Assembly (NCBI RefSeq): GCF_014204795.1
Contig: NZ_JACHMB010000001.1
Span: 12,428,501 to 12,492,500, forward strand
DNA: 64,000 bases
From: Nonomuraea jabiensis
GTDB lineage: Bacteria; Actinomycetota; Actinomycetes; Streptosporangiales; Streptosporangiaceae
Direction of reading: 5' to 3'
Every line of letters starts with the position of its first letter. Position 1 is the first letter of the stretch. The notes under the pieces are model-generated. The model saw nothing but the letters and a program-made list of their open reading frames with translations, did no database searches and was not told where the DNA came from. A program made the position numbers and the translations under genes. This document shows positions 25,748 through 34,394 of the stretch, piece by piece.

Positions 25748-28057
25748 CTACCGGCTACCGGCGGTGGCCGCCCACACCGCGGCGGGGGTCAGGGGCATGT
25801 CGATGTGGTCGAGGTCGAGGGCGTCGCAGACGGCGTTGACGATGGCCGGCGGGATGCCGATGCAGCCGGCCTCCCCCGCGCCCTTGGCGCCCAAGGGGGT
25901 GTTGGGGTTGGGGGTGACGGTCTCCAGGAGGGTGACCGGGGGCATGTCGGCGGCGGTGGGCAGGAGGTAGTCCAGGAGGGTCGAGGCGTGGGGCAGGCCG
26001 TCCTCGCCGATGACCGCCTGCTCGTAGAGGGCCTGGCCGAGGCCCTGGGCGATGGAGCCGTGGCCCTGGCCGGCGACGATCGCGGGGTTGACGACCACCC
26101 CGTAGTCGTCCACGGCCACCAACTGGCGTACGTGGACGGTGCCCAGGTCCGGGTCCACCTCCACCACGGCGACGTGGGCGCCGTACGGGAAGGCCTGCGG
26201 CGGGGCGACGATCTCGTCGGCGCGCAGGGGGCCGGTGCGGGCGACCAGTTCGCCGATGGGCAGCCCCGGGAGGGGGCCGACCTCGGTGTTGGGTACGGGC
26301 ACCTCCTCAAGGTCGCCCGGCTCGCCGCCCACCATCAGGCGGCCGGCGGCGTACGTGACGTCCTCCTCCCCCACCCCCAGGAGCTCGGCGCAGCGGCGGC
26401 GGGCGGCGGCCACGAGGGCTTCGGCGGCGCGCCACAGGGCCGCGCCGCCCACCTGCATGGAGCGGCTGCCGAAGGTGGCGAAGCCGTAGGGGACCTCGCC
26501 GGTGTCGCCCTCGACGACGCGGACCCGGTCCACCTCCACGTCCAGGACCGAGGCCACCACCTGGGCGAACGCGGTGAAGTGGCCCTGGCCGGTGGACGTG
26601 GATCCCACGCGGGCGATGAACGTCCCGTCCGGGCACGCCTCCACGCTCCCGAACTCGTCGCTGTCCGGCGGGCCTCCCGAGCGTTCGACGTACGTGGCGA
26701 TCCCCACCCCGAGCGGCGCTCCGCCGTCCTCGCGGCGGCGGGCCTGCTCGGCGCGGAGCTCGTCGTAGCCGACGGCGGCCAGGGCCCGGTCGAGGGCGGC
26801 GGCGTAGTCGCCCGAGTCGTAGGTGCGGCCGGTCGGCGTCAGGTAGGGGTACTGGCCGGGGCGGATGAAGTTGCGGCGGCGCAGCTCGGCCGGGTCCAGG
26901 CCGAGGCGGCGGGCAAGGCGGTCCACGGTGCGTTCGAGGGCGTAGGCGGCCTCCGGGCGGCCGGCCCCGCGGTAGGAGGTCGTCGGGGCGGTGTTGGTGA
27001 GCACGCACCTGACGCGCGTGTGGACCCGGGGCGTGCGATAGGCGCCGGTGCTCATCGCCGCGGTCATCATGGGGACGAAGGCGCCGAGGTGCGGGTACGC
27101 GCCGACGTCGGCGTCGACGAGCAGTTCGTACGCGAGGAAGGTGCCGTCCTCGTCGGCCGCCAGCCGTACGCGCTGGTGCTGGCCGCGGCCGCGCGGGCCC
27201 GCCAGCATGGCCTCGGCGCGGTCCTCGCACCAGCGCACCGGGCGGCCGAGGTGGACGGCGAGCAGGGCGGCGACCAGATACTCGGGATAGGTCTGGCTCT
27301 TGGCGCCGAACGCCCCGCCGGTGGCCGGGACGATCACCCGGATGCGCTCTCTGTCGAGGCCGAGCGCCGCGGCCAGCGCGTCGCGCAGCCGGTGCTGGGC
27401 CTGGTGGGAGACCCACACGGTGAGGCGGTGCTCGCGTCCCGGGTCCACCAGGATCGCCCGCGGCTCCAGGGACGTGGGGAGCAGGAGCTGCTCGCGGTAG
27501 GCGGCCTCGACGACCACCGGGGCGGTGGCGAACACGTCGTCGGCCGGGCGGCCGAAGGTGCGTTCGGCGGCCAGGTTGTCGCGGTCGTCGAACAGGCGGG
27601 GCGCTCCCGCCGCCAAAGGGTCGTCCAACAGCCGGGGCGCTCCCGCCGCCAAGGGGGCGTCGGCGCGGGTGAAGGGCAGCAGTTCGAGGTTCAGGCGGAC
27701 CGCCTCGGCGCCGTCCTCGGCGCGGGCGCGCGTCCCGGCCGCGACCACCGCGAGCGCCTCCCCCGGATAGCGGACGCGGCCCGTGGCGAGCAGCGGCCAC
27801 GGCGGCATGCCCTCCTCGCCGGGCACCGTGCGGGCGGCGAGGTACGGCAGGTCGGCGGCCGACCACGCGCCCGCCACCCCGTCCTCCTTGAGCGCGGCGG
27901 CGACGTCGACCCCGCGGATCACCGCGTGCGGCACCGGGCTGCGGGCGAACGCGAGCTCCAGCGTGCCCGGGATCTCCAGATCGGCGACCCGGCGGGCCCG
28001 TCCGGTGACCAGGTCGCGATCCTCCCGCCGCGCGAGCGGCATCCCGATGTACCGCAA
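25748..28057 (-). CDS. Molybdenum hydroxylase large subunit (xanthine dehydrogenase/CO dehydrogenase family)
   Basis: About 769-aa catalytic subunit that binds the molybdopterin cytosine dinucleotide cofactor. RYIGMPLARREDRDLVTGR is the family N-terminus; GGAFGAKSQ, TSYRGAGRPEA and GAKGAGEAGCIG are Mo-cofactor motifs, with the last containing the catalytic Glu region. There is no AYRCSFR motif of true CO dehydrogenase: the equivalent loop reads SYRGAGRPE, as in nicotine/isoquinoline/aldehyde type hydroxylases. The substrate is unknown. I take TTG at 28057 as start (family-like N-terminus); ATG at 28042 is the alternative. Divergent from the FAD and iron-sulfur subunit genes. Confidence 0.85.
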   Translation of the reverse strand: MRYIGMPLARREDRDLVTGRARRVADLEIPGTLELAFARSPVPHAVIRGVDVAAALKEDGVAGAWSAADLPYLAARTVPGEEGMPPWPLLATGRVRYPGEALAVVAAGTRARAEDGAEAVRLNLELLPFTRADAPLAAGAPRLLDDPLAAGAPRLFDDRDNLAAERTFGRPADDVFATAPVVVEAAYREQLLLPTSLEPRAILVDPGREHRLTVWVSHQAQHRLRDALAAALGLDRERIRVIVPATGGAFGAKSQTYPEYLVAALLAVHLGRPVRWCEDRAEAMLAGPRGRGQHQRVRLAADEDGTFLAYELLVDADVGAYPHLGAFVPMMTAAMSTGAYRTPRVHTRVRCVLTNTAPTTSYRGAGRPEAAYALERTVDRLARRLGLDPAELRRRNFIRPGQYPYLTPTGRTYDSGDYAAALDRALAAVGYDELRAEQARRREDGGAPLGVGIATYVERSGGPPDSDEFGSVEACPDGTFIARVGSTSTGQGHFTAFAQVVASVLDVEVDRVRVVEGDTGEVPYGFATFGSRSMQVGGAALWRAAEALVAAARRRCAELLGVGEEDVTYAAGRLMVGGEPGDLEEVPVPNTEVGPLPGLPIGELVARTGPLRADEIVAPPQAFPYGAHVAVVEVDPDLGTVHVRQLVAVDDYGVVVNPAIVAGQGHGSIAQGLGQALYEQAVIGEDGLPHASTLLDYLLPTAADMPPVTLLETVTPNPNTPLGAKGAGEAGCIGIPPAIVNAVCDALDLDHIDMPLTPAAVWAATAGSR

Positions 28058-28116
28058 TGTTTGGACACCCCCGCTTTCGGTACCAACGTCGATATCGGAT
28101 TCCCGGGATGGGAGAC

Positions 28117-28986
28117 ATGAAACCGGCACAATTCGACTACGTCGCGCCTGCCTCCGTACCTGAGGCGGTGGCCGTGCTGGCCGAGCACGGGCCGGAGAGC
28201 CGCGTGCTGGCCGGCGGCCAGAGCCTGCTCATCGAGCTGCGCTACCGGACCACGCGCCCCGCCCTGGTGGTGGACGTCAACCGCATCCCCGGGCTCTCGC
28301 AGGTGACGGTCGAGGACGGCTCCGTCCGCGTCGGCGCGCTGGTCCGGCACGCCCAGCTGGAGCGCGCCCGGTTCGACGACCCGCTGGCCGAGCTGTTCCG
28401 CCAGGTGGCGCCGTACGTCGGCCACCCGCCCATCCGCGCCCGCGGCACCTTCGCGGGCAGCCTGGCCTGGGCGCATCCGGCCTCGGAGTGGTGCGCGCTG
28501 GCCATGGCGCTGGACGCGGGGATCGAGGTGAAGGGCCCCGCGGGGCCGCGTACGGTGCCCGCCGCCTCATGGTTCCGCGGCGCGTTCGAGACCGCCTGCC
28601 TGCCGGAGGAGCTGGTCACCGGCGTCCGGCTGCCGCGCCCGCCGGCCGGGGCCGTCGCGGCCTTCGCCGAGCACCGCCGCACCCACAGCGGCTTCGCCCT
28701 GGCCGCCGCCCTGGTGATGCTGCGGCTGGCCGCCGGCCGCGTCGAGTGGGTCCGCATCGGGCTCGCGAACGCGGCGGACGTCCCCCTCCGCGCGGTCGGG
28801 GCCGAGCGCCTGCTGACGGGTGAGCGGCCGGAGCCGGAGCTGTTCGCGGCGGCCGGCGCGCGGGCCGCCGCCGAAGCCGACCCGCCCGGGGAGCCGCACG
28901 CGCCGGCCGCCTACCTCAGGCACGCGCTGTCCACGCTCGTACGGCGCTGCCTCGCCCGGGCCGTCCACCACGCGGGGCTCCCGTGA
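28117..28986 (+). CDS. Molybdenum hydroxylase FAD-binding medium subunit
   Basis: 289-aa FAD subunit of the same hydroxylase. MKPAQFDYVAPASVPEAV is the usual N-terminus, LAGGQSLLIELRYR the first FAD motif, and TFAGSLAWAHPASEW the second (normally T-x-G-G-x-x-x-x-x-P, here with AGS). It passes electrons from the iron-sulfur subunit. An in-frame ATG lies at 28108. Its TGA overlaps the GTG of the next gene. Confidence 0.85.
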   Translation: MKPAQFDYVAPASVPEAVAVLAEHGPESRVLAGGQSLLIELRYRTTRPALVVDVNRIPGLSQVTVEDGSVRVGALVRHAQLERARFDDPLAELFRQVAPYVGHPPIRARGTFAGSLAWAHPASEWCALAMALDAGIEVKGPAGPRTVPAASWFRGAFETACLPEELVTGVRLPRPPAGAVAAFAEHRRTHSGFALAAALVMLRLAAGRVEWVRIGLANAADVPLRAVGAERLLTGERPEPELFAAAGARAAAEADPPGEPHAPAAYLRHALSTLVRRCLARAVHHAGLP

Positions 28987-29462
28987 ACGTCCGGTTCACG
29001 GTCAACGGCCGGACCCACCGGATCGACGTGGAGCCGCGGACCAGCCTGGCCGACGCGCTGCGCGACCGGCTGGGCCTCACCGGGACCACGCTGGGGTGCG
29101 AGCACGGGGTGTGCGGCTCGTGCACCGTGCTGGTGGACGGCACGGCCGTCCGCTCCTGCCTGACCCTGGCCGTCCAGGCGGAGGGCGCCGACATCCGCAC
29201 CGTCGAAGGGCTGGCCGACGGCGACGAGCTGCACCCGCTGCAGGAGGCGTTCGCGGCCGAGCACGCGCTGCAGTGCGGCTTCTGCACCCCGGGCTTCCTC
29301 ATGCTGCTCGCCGGCGCGCTGGCCGAGGAGCCGGAGCTGGACCGCGACGAGCGGCGGCTCGACGCGGTGCTGGCCTCCAACCTGTGCCGCTGCACGGGGT
29401 ACGCGGGCATCCGCCGCGCCGCCGCCCGCGCGGCCGAACGCATGCGCGCGGACGGCGACTGA
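28983..29462 (+). CDS. Molybdenum hydroxylase [2Fe-2S] small subunit
   Basis: 159 aa with two 2Fe-2S domains: plant-ferredoxin type cysteines in GCEHGVCGSCTVLVDG and SCLTL, and the C-terminal four-helix type in QCGFCTPGF and NLCRCTGY. All eight cysteines are present. GTG start overlaps the FAD gene stop (GTGA). With the large subunit across the divergent gap this completes the (alpha-beta-gamma) hydroxylase; no cofactor-maturation genes (XdhC, MobA type) are nearby. Confidence 0.9.
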   Translation: MNVRFTVNGRTHRIDVEPRTSLADALRDRLGLTGTTLGCEHGVCGSCTVLVDGTAVRSCLTLAVQAEGADIRTVEGLADGDELHPLQEAFAAEHALQCGFCTPGFLMLLAGALAEEPELDRDERRLDAVLASNLCRCTGYAGIRRAAARAAERMRADGD

Positions 29463-29464
29463 AG

Positions 29465-30157
29465 TCAGGGTTCCATCTGGAGGAAACGGTCCCGGGCGGC
29501 GGCGAGGTGGGCGCGCATGGCCTCGGAGGCGGCCTCCGCACGGCCCGCCATGACGGCCTCGGCGATGCGGGCGTGCTCGGCCAGCGTGGGGTCGCCGTCG
29601 CGCCCGCCCGCGTACTCGATGCGGAACAGGTGCAGGTGGCCGTGGGTACGCCGGAGCGACTCCCGCACCGCGCCGCTGCCCGAGAGCTCGGCGATCAGGT
29701 CGTGGAAGCGGGCGTCGTGGTCGGCCAGGCCGTGGTAGTCCTCGTACCTGGTGCCCTGGGGCGCCTTCGGGACGCTGGCCAGCTCGGCCCGCACGCGCTC
29801 CGCGGCCTCGGCCGTCATCAGCTCGGCCGCGCGCCCGGCCGCCCACGGCTCCAGGAGCAGCCTGAGCTGGTAGAGGTCGGCGATCTGGGCGGGCGTGAGC
29901 AGGGGCGCCACGGAGTAGCCGCGCAGCGCCTCCTTGGTCAGCAGGCCCTCGGACTCCAGCGCCGACAGCACCTCGCGCACCGGCGTCTGGGAGACCTCGA
30001 GCAGCCTGGCGATGGCGTAGATGTTGACGCGGGCGCCGGGCTCCAGGTCGCCGTTCATGATCAGGCCCTTGACGCGCTCGTAGACGTCTTCGGTGAGAAC
30101 GCTCCGGCGGGCGGCCGGTACGCGGCCCATCAGGCGCTTCTCGATCTCACTGGCCAA
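29465..30157 (-). CDS. GntR-family regulator, FadR/FCD subgroup
   Basis: 230 aa: N-terminal winged helix (LTEDVYERVKGLIMNGDLEPG, in two pieces, then SQTPVREVLSALESEGLL) and an FCD ligand domain with metal-binding pattern DHDARFHDLIAE and HARIAEAV. The group controls catabolic genes in response to carboxylic acids. The gene is convergent with the hydroxylase small subunit (2-bp gap) and divergent from the MFS importer, so it likely controls uptake and oxidation of the same compound. TTG start is an estimate; ATG at 30130 is possible. Confidence 0.8.
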   Translation of the reverse strand: MASEIEKRLMGRVPAARRSVLTEDVYERVKGLIMNGDLEPGARVNIYAIARLLEVSQTPVREVLSALESEGLLTKEALRGYSVAPLLTPAQIADLYQLRLLLEPWAAGRAAELMTAEAAERVRAELASVPKAPQGTRYEDYHGLADHDARFHDLIAELSGSGAVRESLRRTHGHLHLFRIEYAGGRDGDPTLAEHARIAEAVMAGRAEAASEAMRAHLAAARDRFLQMEP

Positions 30158-30207
30158 CCTTCACGCTCCGGTACGGGTTCTTGACGGGTCTTGACGGACG
30201 TCGTGCG

Positions 30208-30220
30208 ATGTATGCAACAT
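30208..30220. promoter_or_regulatory. Candidate GntR operator ATGT-N5-ACAT
   Basis: Short inverted repeat ATGTATGCAACAT in the 100-bp gap between the divergent GntR and MFS genes. The nearby AT-rich segment (30222-30250) holds AAATAT/AATATT elements that probably form the promoter. The fit to the FadR-type GT-N3-AC consensus is loose. Confidence 0.3.
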
Positions 30221-30259
30221 AGCCGAAATATCCAATAGGAAATATTATTGGGGATCGCG

Positions 30260-31564
30260 ATGGCCACAACCCTCCGAACCACCGTCCGCGGCCGGTTGCG
30301 CTGGTACATGATCAGCTTCGTCTTCGCCGGGCTCGTCATCAACTACCTGGACCGCGCGAGCCTGGGTGTGGCCCTGCCGTTCATGGGAGAGACGTTCAAG
30401 CTCTCCAAGACCGAGGAGGGCATGATCCTGGCCGCCTTCTTCTGGTCGTACGACTTCTTCCAGCTCGCCGCCGGCTGGTTCGTGGACCGGTACGGGCCGC
30501 GCAGGACGTTCACGTTCGCCTCCGTGTGGTGGTCGCTGTTCACCTCGCTGACGGCGCTGGCCAGCAGCTTCGCGGCGCTGTTCGGCGTGCGGCTGCTGCT
30601 CGGCATCGGCGAGAGCCCGGCCGCCACGACCAGCGCCAAGGTCGTGGGCCGGTGGTTCCCCCGGCACGAGCGGGCGCTGGCCACCGGGATCTGGGACTCC
30701 GGCTCGCGCGTGGGTGGCGTCATCGCGCTGCCGGTGGTCACGGGGCTGATCGCGTGGCTGGGGTGGCGGTGGACATTCGCGATCATCGGGGTGATCGGGC
30801 TGGCGTGGGCCGTCGGATGGTGGCGGACGTACCGGGATCCGCAGGACCACCCGAAGATCTCGGAGGAGGAACTGGCGTACCTGCGCGAGGGCGGGGCCCG
30901 CTTCGAGGGCGACGACGACGGGGACGCGGCCAGGATGCGCTGGCGGGACCTGTTCCGCTACCGCACGATCTGGGCGATGATGCTGGGCTTCTTCTGCCTC
31001 AACATGGTCGTCTACTTCTTCCTCACCTTCTTCCCGACCTATCTGGTGGAGGAGCGCGACTTCAGCCTGCTGAAGCTCGGCCTGTTCGGCGCGCTGCCCG
31101 GCCTGGTGGCCATCGGCGGCGAGTGGCTGGGCGGCTGGCTGTCCGACCGCCGCATCGCCAGGGGCGACTCGCTCACGCGGGTCAGGAAGACGTTCATCGC
31201 GGGCGGGTTCCTGGTCTCGACGGTGATCGGCGTCGCGGTCTGGGTGCCGGAGGCGTGGATGGCGCTGGCCCTGCTCTCGGTCGCCTACGCCGGCTCGACG
31301 TTCGCCGCCTCCAACATCTGGGCGCTGCCCGCCGACGTCGCCCCGGCCGACCGGTACGTGGCCTCGATCGGCGGCATCCAGAACTTCGCCTCGAACTTCG
31401 CCGGCATCATCAGCCCCATCATGGTCGGCTTCCTGGTGGACAGGACGTCGTCGTTCACGGTGCCGCTGATGGTGATCTCGGGCGTGGCGCTGCTGGGCGC
31501 CTTCACGTACGCGGTGATCCTGAAGCGGGTCGAGCCCATTGGCCCGCCGCGGGCCGAACCGTAA
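30260..31564 (+). CDS. MFS transporter, anion:cation symporter type
   Basis: 434-aa permease of the ACS family (hexuronate, galactonate, phthalate-like acids). VINYLDRASLGVALPFM in helix 1, GWFVDRYGPRRTF between helices 2 and 3, and ATTSAKVVGRWFPRHERA near helix 4-5 are characteristic. GGGG before the ATG at 30260 decides the start; an upstream in-frame TTG at 30248 is less likely. Its position beside the hydroxylase subunits and GntR suggests it imports their organic-acid substrate. Confidence 0.85.
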   Translation: MATTLRTTVRGRLRWYMISFVFAGLVINYLDRASLGVALPFMGETFKLSKTEEGMILAAFFWSYDFFQLAAGWFVDRYGPRRTFTFASVWWSLFTSLTALASSFAALFGVRLLLGIGESPAATTSAKVVGRWFPRHERALATGIWDSGSRVGGVIALPVVTGLIAWLGWRWTFAIIGVIGLAWAVGWWRTYRDPQDHPKISEEELAYLREGGARFEGDDDGDAARMRWRDLFRYRTIWAMMLGFFCLNMVVYFFLTFFPTYLVEERDFSLLKLGLFGALPGLVAIGGEWLGGWLSDRRIARGDSLTRVRKTFIAGGFLVSTVIGVAVWVPEAWMALALLSVAYAGSTFAASNIWALPADVAPADRYVASIGGIQNFASNFAGIISPIMVGFLVDRTSSFTVPLMVISGVALLGAFTYAVILKRVEPIGPPRAEP

Positions 31565-31655
31565 AGATCCGCTCTTGCGCCTGTGGCGGTGCGACCCTCC
31601 CGCGACCTGGCGTGATCTCCTGAGCGGTGTTCGTACCATCACTCAGGAGGTTCGC

Positions 31656-31871
31656 ATGCGCCGACGCGCTCACCTGCTCGCCACCGCCGCCCTGCTCGCC
31701 ACCCTCGGCTCGGCCGTCGTCCTGGGCTCCATCCCGGGCAGCGATTTCCGCCCCATCACCCAGCGCATCGCCAACTCCCTCGTCCTGACGGACCGCTACA
31801 TCTCGACGGTGAACGCCGTCCTGAGCGGCTCCCTGAGCAACCCCCTGAGCGGCGTCGGTCTGCCCATCTGA
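31656..31871 (+). CDS. Small secreted peptide, unknown
   Basis: 71 codons with a near-perfect ribosome-binding site (AGGAGG, 6-nt spacing). An Arg start and hydrophobic helix form a signal peptide (about residues 1-24). The mature peptide of about 45 residues has no cysteine and ends in LSGSLSNPLSGVGLPI with short L-S-G/N repeats. No domain is recognised. Confidence 0.6.
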   Translation: MRRRAHLLATAALLATLGSAVVLGSIPGSDFRPITQRIANSLVLTDRYISTVNAVLSGSLSNPLSGVGLPI

Positions 31872-31926
31872 GCACGCGGGCCGGTGGAAGGCCGCCCGCC
31901 GCCGGCCCGGACTCCGCCTTGGCGCC

Positions 31927-32931
31927 TTACGCGTGGAAGGCGTCCTTCGCCAGCCTTCGCACCCGCGTCTCGTCGATGTCGTGCCCGAGCCCCGACTGGG
32001 TGAGCGGGACCGCGATGACTCCGGCGTTGGCGCCCACGATCGGCGTGACGATCTGGTTCTGGCGCGGCGGCTGCGTCACGTCGCACGGCAGCGTGCAGCC
32101 CGGCAGGCTCGCGACCGCCACCGTCGCCGCCCTGGCCAGCCCCGCGCCCTGGCCGCCCGCGCACTGGATGTCCAGGCCCGCCGCCGCGGCCCGGTCGTGC
32201 GCCCGGCGGGCCTCCGTCAGCGAGGCGAACGCGTTCGGCCGCAGCAGCAGCACCCGGGCGGCCCGCAGGGTCAGGTAGTCGTCCAGCTGGGCGGTGGAGG
32301 CGACCTCGACCGCGACCGAGGCGGAGACCTGGTCCTGGAGCGAGGCGTGCGCGTAGACGTCGCCGCCGGCGAAGGGCCGCTCGATGACCTCCAGCCCGTA
32401 GGAGTCGAGGGCGACGAGCTGGCCGAGGTCGGTGTAGGCGTTGCCGCAGTCGACGGCCAGGGTCAGCGCGGGGTACGCCAGGCGCACCGCCCGCACGGGC
32501 TCGACGTCCCAGCCTGGCCTGATGTCCAGTGTCACGTGGCCGTACCCGGCGCAGACCTGCTGGTTGACCCGGGCCACGAGGCTCTCCACGGACGGGTCGG
32601 GGGCCAGCCGGACGGTGGCCATGAGCGAGGTGCGGGTGCCGCCGATCGCCTCGGCGAGCGGCACCCCGCGCATCCTGGTCCACAGGTCCCAGCAGGCCAT
32701 GTCGACGGCCGGGTCACCGCTCGGCACCGTGTCGGGGTGCTCCCAGTCGACGCCGATCAGCAGGGCGCCCAGCGTCTCCTCCAGCCTGGACCACGTCTTC
32801 GGCTGGGGGGAGATCGACTCGCCCCAGCCGGTCATGCCACCGTGGTCGGTGAGCTTCACGAGCAGGGTCTCCGACTTCCTGCCGAACGGCAGGACCAGCC
32901 GGAAGACCTCAAGCTCCCGCACTCGCGGCAT
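31927..32931 (-). CDS. Enolase-superfamily protein (OSBS/N-acylamino-acid racemase-like), catalytic lysines replaced
   Basis: 334 aa, same length and layout as the o-succinylbenzoate synthase/N-acylamino-acid racemase branch: WGESISPQP, PAVDMACWDL, PGWDVEPVRAVR, CAGGQGAGLARA, SLPGCTLPCDV. But the catalytic K-x-K reads T134-L-D136, the second general-base Lys reads R231 (LLLRPNAF), and the third metal ligand, normally Asp of LDES, is E209 in VEVAS. Asp161 and Glu184 are kept. Such a protein should not do the usual proton abstraction. The gene is not broken. AAAGGGGGA precedes the ATG, 11 bp after an MFS gene in the same operon. Confidence 0.75.
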   Translation of the reverse strand: MPRVRELEVFRLVLPFGRKSETLLVKLTDHGGMTGWGESISPQPKTWSRLEETLGALLIGVDWEHPDTVPSGDPAVDMACWDLWTRMRGVPLAEAIGGTRTSLMATVRLAPDPSVESLVARVNQQVCAGYGHVTLDIRPGWDVEPVRAVRLAYPALTLAVDCGNAYTDLGQLVALDSYGLEVIERPFAGGDVYAHASLQDQVSASVAVEVASTAQLDDYLTLRAARVLLLRPNAFASLTEARRAHDRAAAAGLDIQCAGGQGAGLARAATVAVASLPGCTLPCDVTQPPRQNQIVTPIVGANAGVIAVPLTQSGLGHDIDETRVRRLAKDAFHA

Positions 32932-32942
32932 GTATCCCCCTT

Positions 32943-34316
32943 TTATGACGCGGCTCCCTCCATAGTGCCTGCTGCGCGGGACTGGGCAAAACGGGGGGCC
33001 AGCAGAAAGGCCACGGCCGCGAGGACGGCGGTGAAGGACAGGCCGATCGCGTAGTTCTCGGCGGTGGCGGTGAACAGGGCGCCGCTGACCGCGACGGCCA
33101 CCACGGTGAAGACCGACTCGCCGACGCCGACGGCCGCGGTGTTCTGGCCCTCCTCGCCCTCCTTGGACATCTCCAGCACCAGTACGGACACCGTCGGGTG
33201 CAGCGCGCCGATGCCGAGCCCGGCGATCGCCATGGCCACGAACGCGATCGCGAGCGGCAGGGAGTCGATGAGCACGAGCGTCACCAGCGCGATGCCGGCG
33301 GTGATCATGGCGGCGCCGCCGCGGATGGCGGCCAGGTGGCTGATCGTGCCGCGGCCCTTGATCCAGGAGCCGGTGGACCAGCCGAGGGCGCCGACGGTGA
33401 GCACGAGACCCGCGCCGGTGGCGGTCAGGCCGCGCTCGTTGATCAGCATGAGCGGGATCAGCACCTCGGCGGCCGTCAGCGAACCGAAGGCCAGGCCGCG
33501 CAGCACGGGCGCGGTCGGCAGGCCGCGGGCGGCCCTGAGCGAGCCGGGCAGCAGCAGCCTGGGCAGTGCCACGGCCAGCAGGACGATCCCCGCGAGGAGC
33601 AGGGGCAGGCCCGCGAGCTTGAGCGCGCTGCCGTACTGGATCAGGGCGGCGGCCACGGCGGTCAGCGTGGCCCAGACGAGCTTGCGGCCGAGGCCGGGGG
33701 CGGGCGCGGCGATGCCGTCGCTCACCTGGCGCCCCGCGGTGCCGCGCCAGAGCAGCAGGGCCGACGGGATGACGATCAGGGAGACGCCGATGAAGATCCA
33801 CCGCCAGTCGATGTTCTGGGCCACGAATCCGGCGATGGCCGGGCCGACCATGGACGGCACCACCCAGGCGGCCGAGAACAGGGCGAACACCTTGGGATGC
33901 AGGCTTCCCGGATAGACCCGGGCGATCACCACGTACAGCGACACCTGGATCAATCCCGCCCCGAGGCCCTGCACGAACCGGCCCGCGACGAACACCTCCA
34001 TGTTCGGCGCGAACCCGGCCAGCAGCAGCCCGGCCACGAAGCCCGCCACGCCGGCCGCGATCGGCTGCAGCGGGCCGCGCACGTCGCTCCACCGCCCGCC
34101 CAGGACCGTCGCGATCACGCTGGCCGCCAGGGTGGCGCTGAAGGCCAGGTTGTACAGGTGCATCCCGCCCAGCTCGCGGGCCACCACGGGCATCGCCGTG
34201 GCCACCGCCATCGCCTCGAAGGCCACCAGCATGACCAGCGCGACCAGCCCGATGCTGAGCGCCCGGTACTGCGGCGACACCACACCCGTCGCGGATTTCT
34301 CAACTGTCATCGTCAT
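32943..34316 (-). CDS. MFS transporter (14-TM-like exporter)
   Basis: 457-aa permease. LGGRWSDVRGP between helices 2 and 3 and GRFVQGLGAGLIQVSLYVV in helix 5 place it near the DHA2/EmrB-like multidrug exporters, though the family motif is weak. About 12-14 hydrophobic segments are seen. ATG at 34316 is the preferred start; another in-frame ATG is two codons downstream. It lies between a TetR gene and the enolase-superfamily gene on the same strand. Confidence 0.75.
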   Translation of the reverse strand: MTMTVEKSATGVVSPQYRALSIGLVALVMLVAFEAMAVATAMPVVARELGGMHLYNLAFSATLAASVIATVLGGRWSDVRGPLQPIAAGVAGFVAGLLLAGFAPNMEVFVAGRFVQGLGAGLIQVSLYVVIARVYPGSLHPKVFALFSAAWVVPSMVGPAIAGFVAQNIDWRWIFIGVSLIVIPSALLLWRGTAGRQVSDGIAAPAPGLGRKLVWATLTAVAAALIQYGSALKLAGLPLLLAGIVLLAVALPRLLLPGSLRAARGLPTAPVLRGLAFGSLTAAEVLIPLMLINERGLTATGAGLVLTVGALGWSTGSWIKGRGTISHLAAIRGGAAMITAGIALVTLVLIDSLPLAIAFVAMAIAGLGIGALHPTVSVLVLEMSKEGEEGQNTAAVGVGESVFTVVAVAVSGALFTATAENYAIGLSFTAVLAAVAFLLAPRFAQSRAAGTMEGAAS

Positions 34317-34335
34317 ACCGGGCAAGCTATGACGA

Positions 34336-34394
34336 ACCCCCACGTCAGCACCTCCGGCGGGGGTCCTAGGCCGCTCTCGGCAATTGGGCCTAGG
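34336..34394 (-). terminator. Two inverted repeats between tetR and the MFS gene
   Basis: CCTAGGCC (34365-34372) pairs with GGCCTAGG (34387-34394) over the tetR stop codon, and ACCCCC (34336-34341) pairs with GGGGGT (34359-34364). No T tract is present. They may act as a weak terminator or as an operator between the two genes. Confidence 0.35.

Noticed and set aside
25805..28120. 771-codon plus-strand frame opposite the Mo hydroxylase
   Set aside because: Antisense shadow; composition only Gly/Ala/Arg/Val and no motif.
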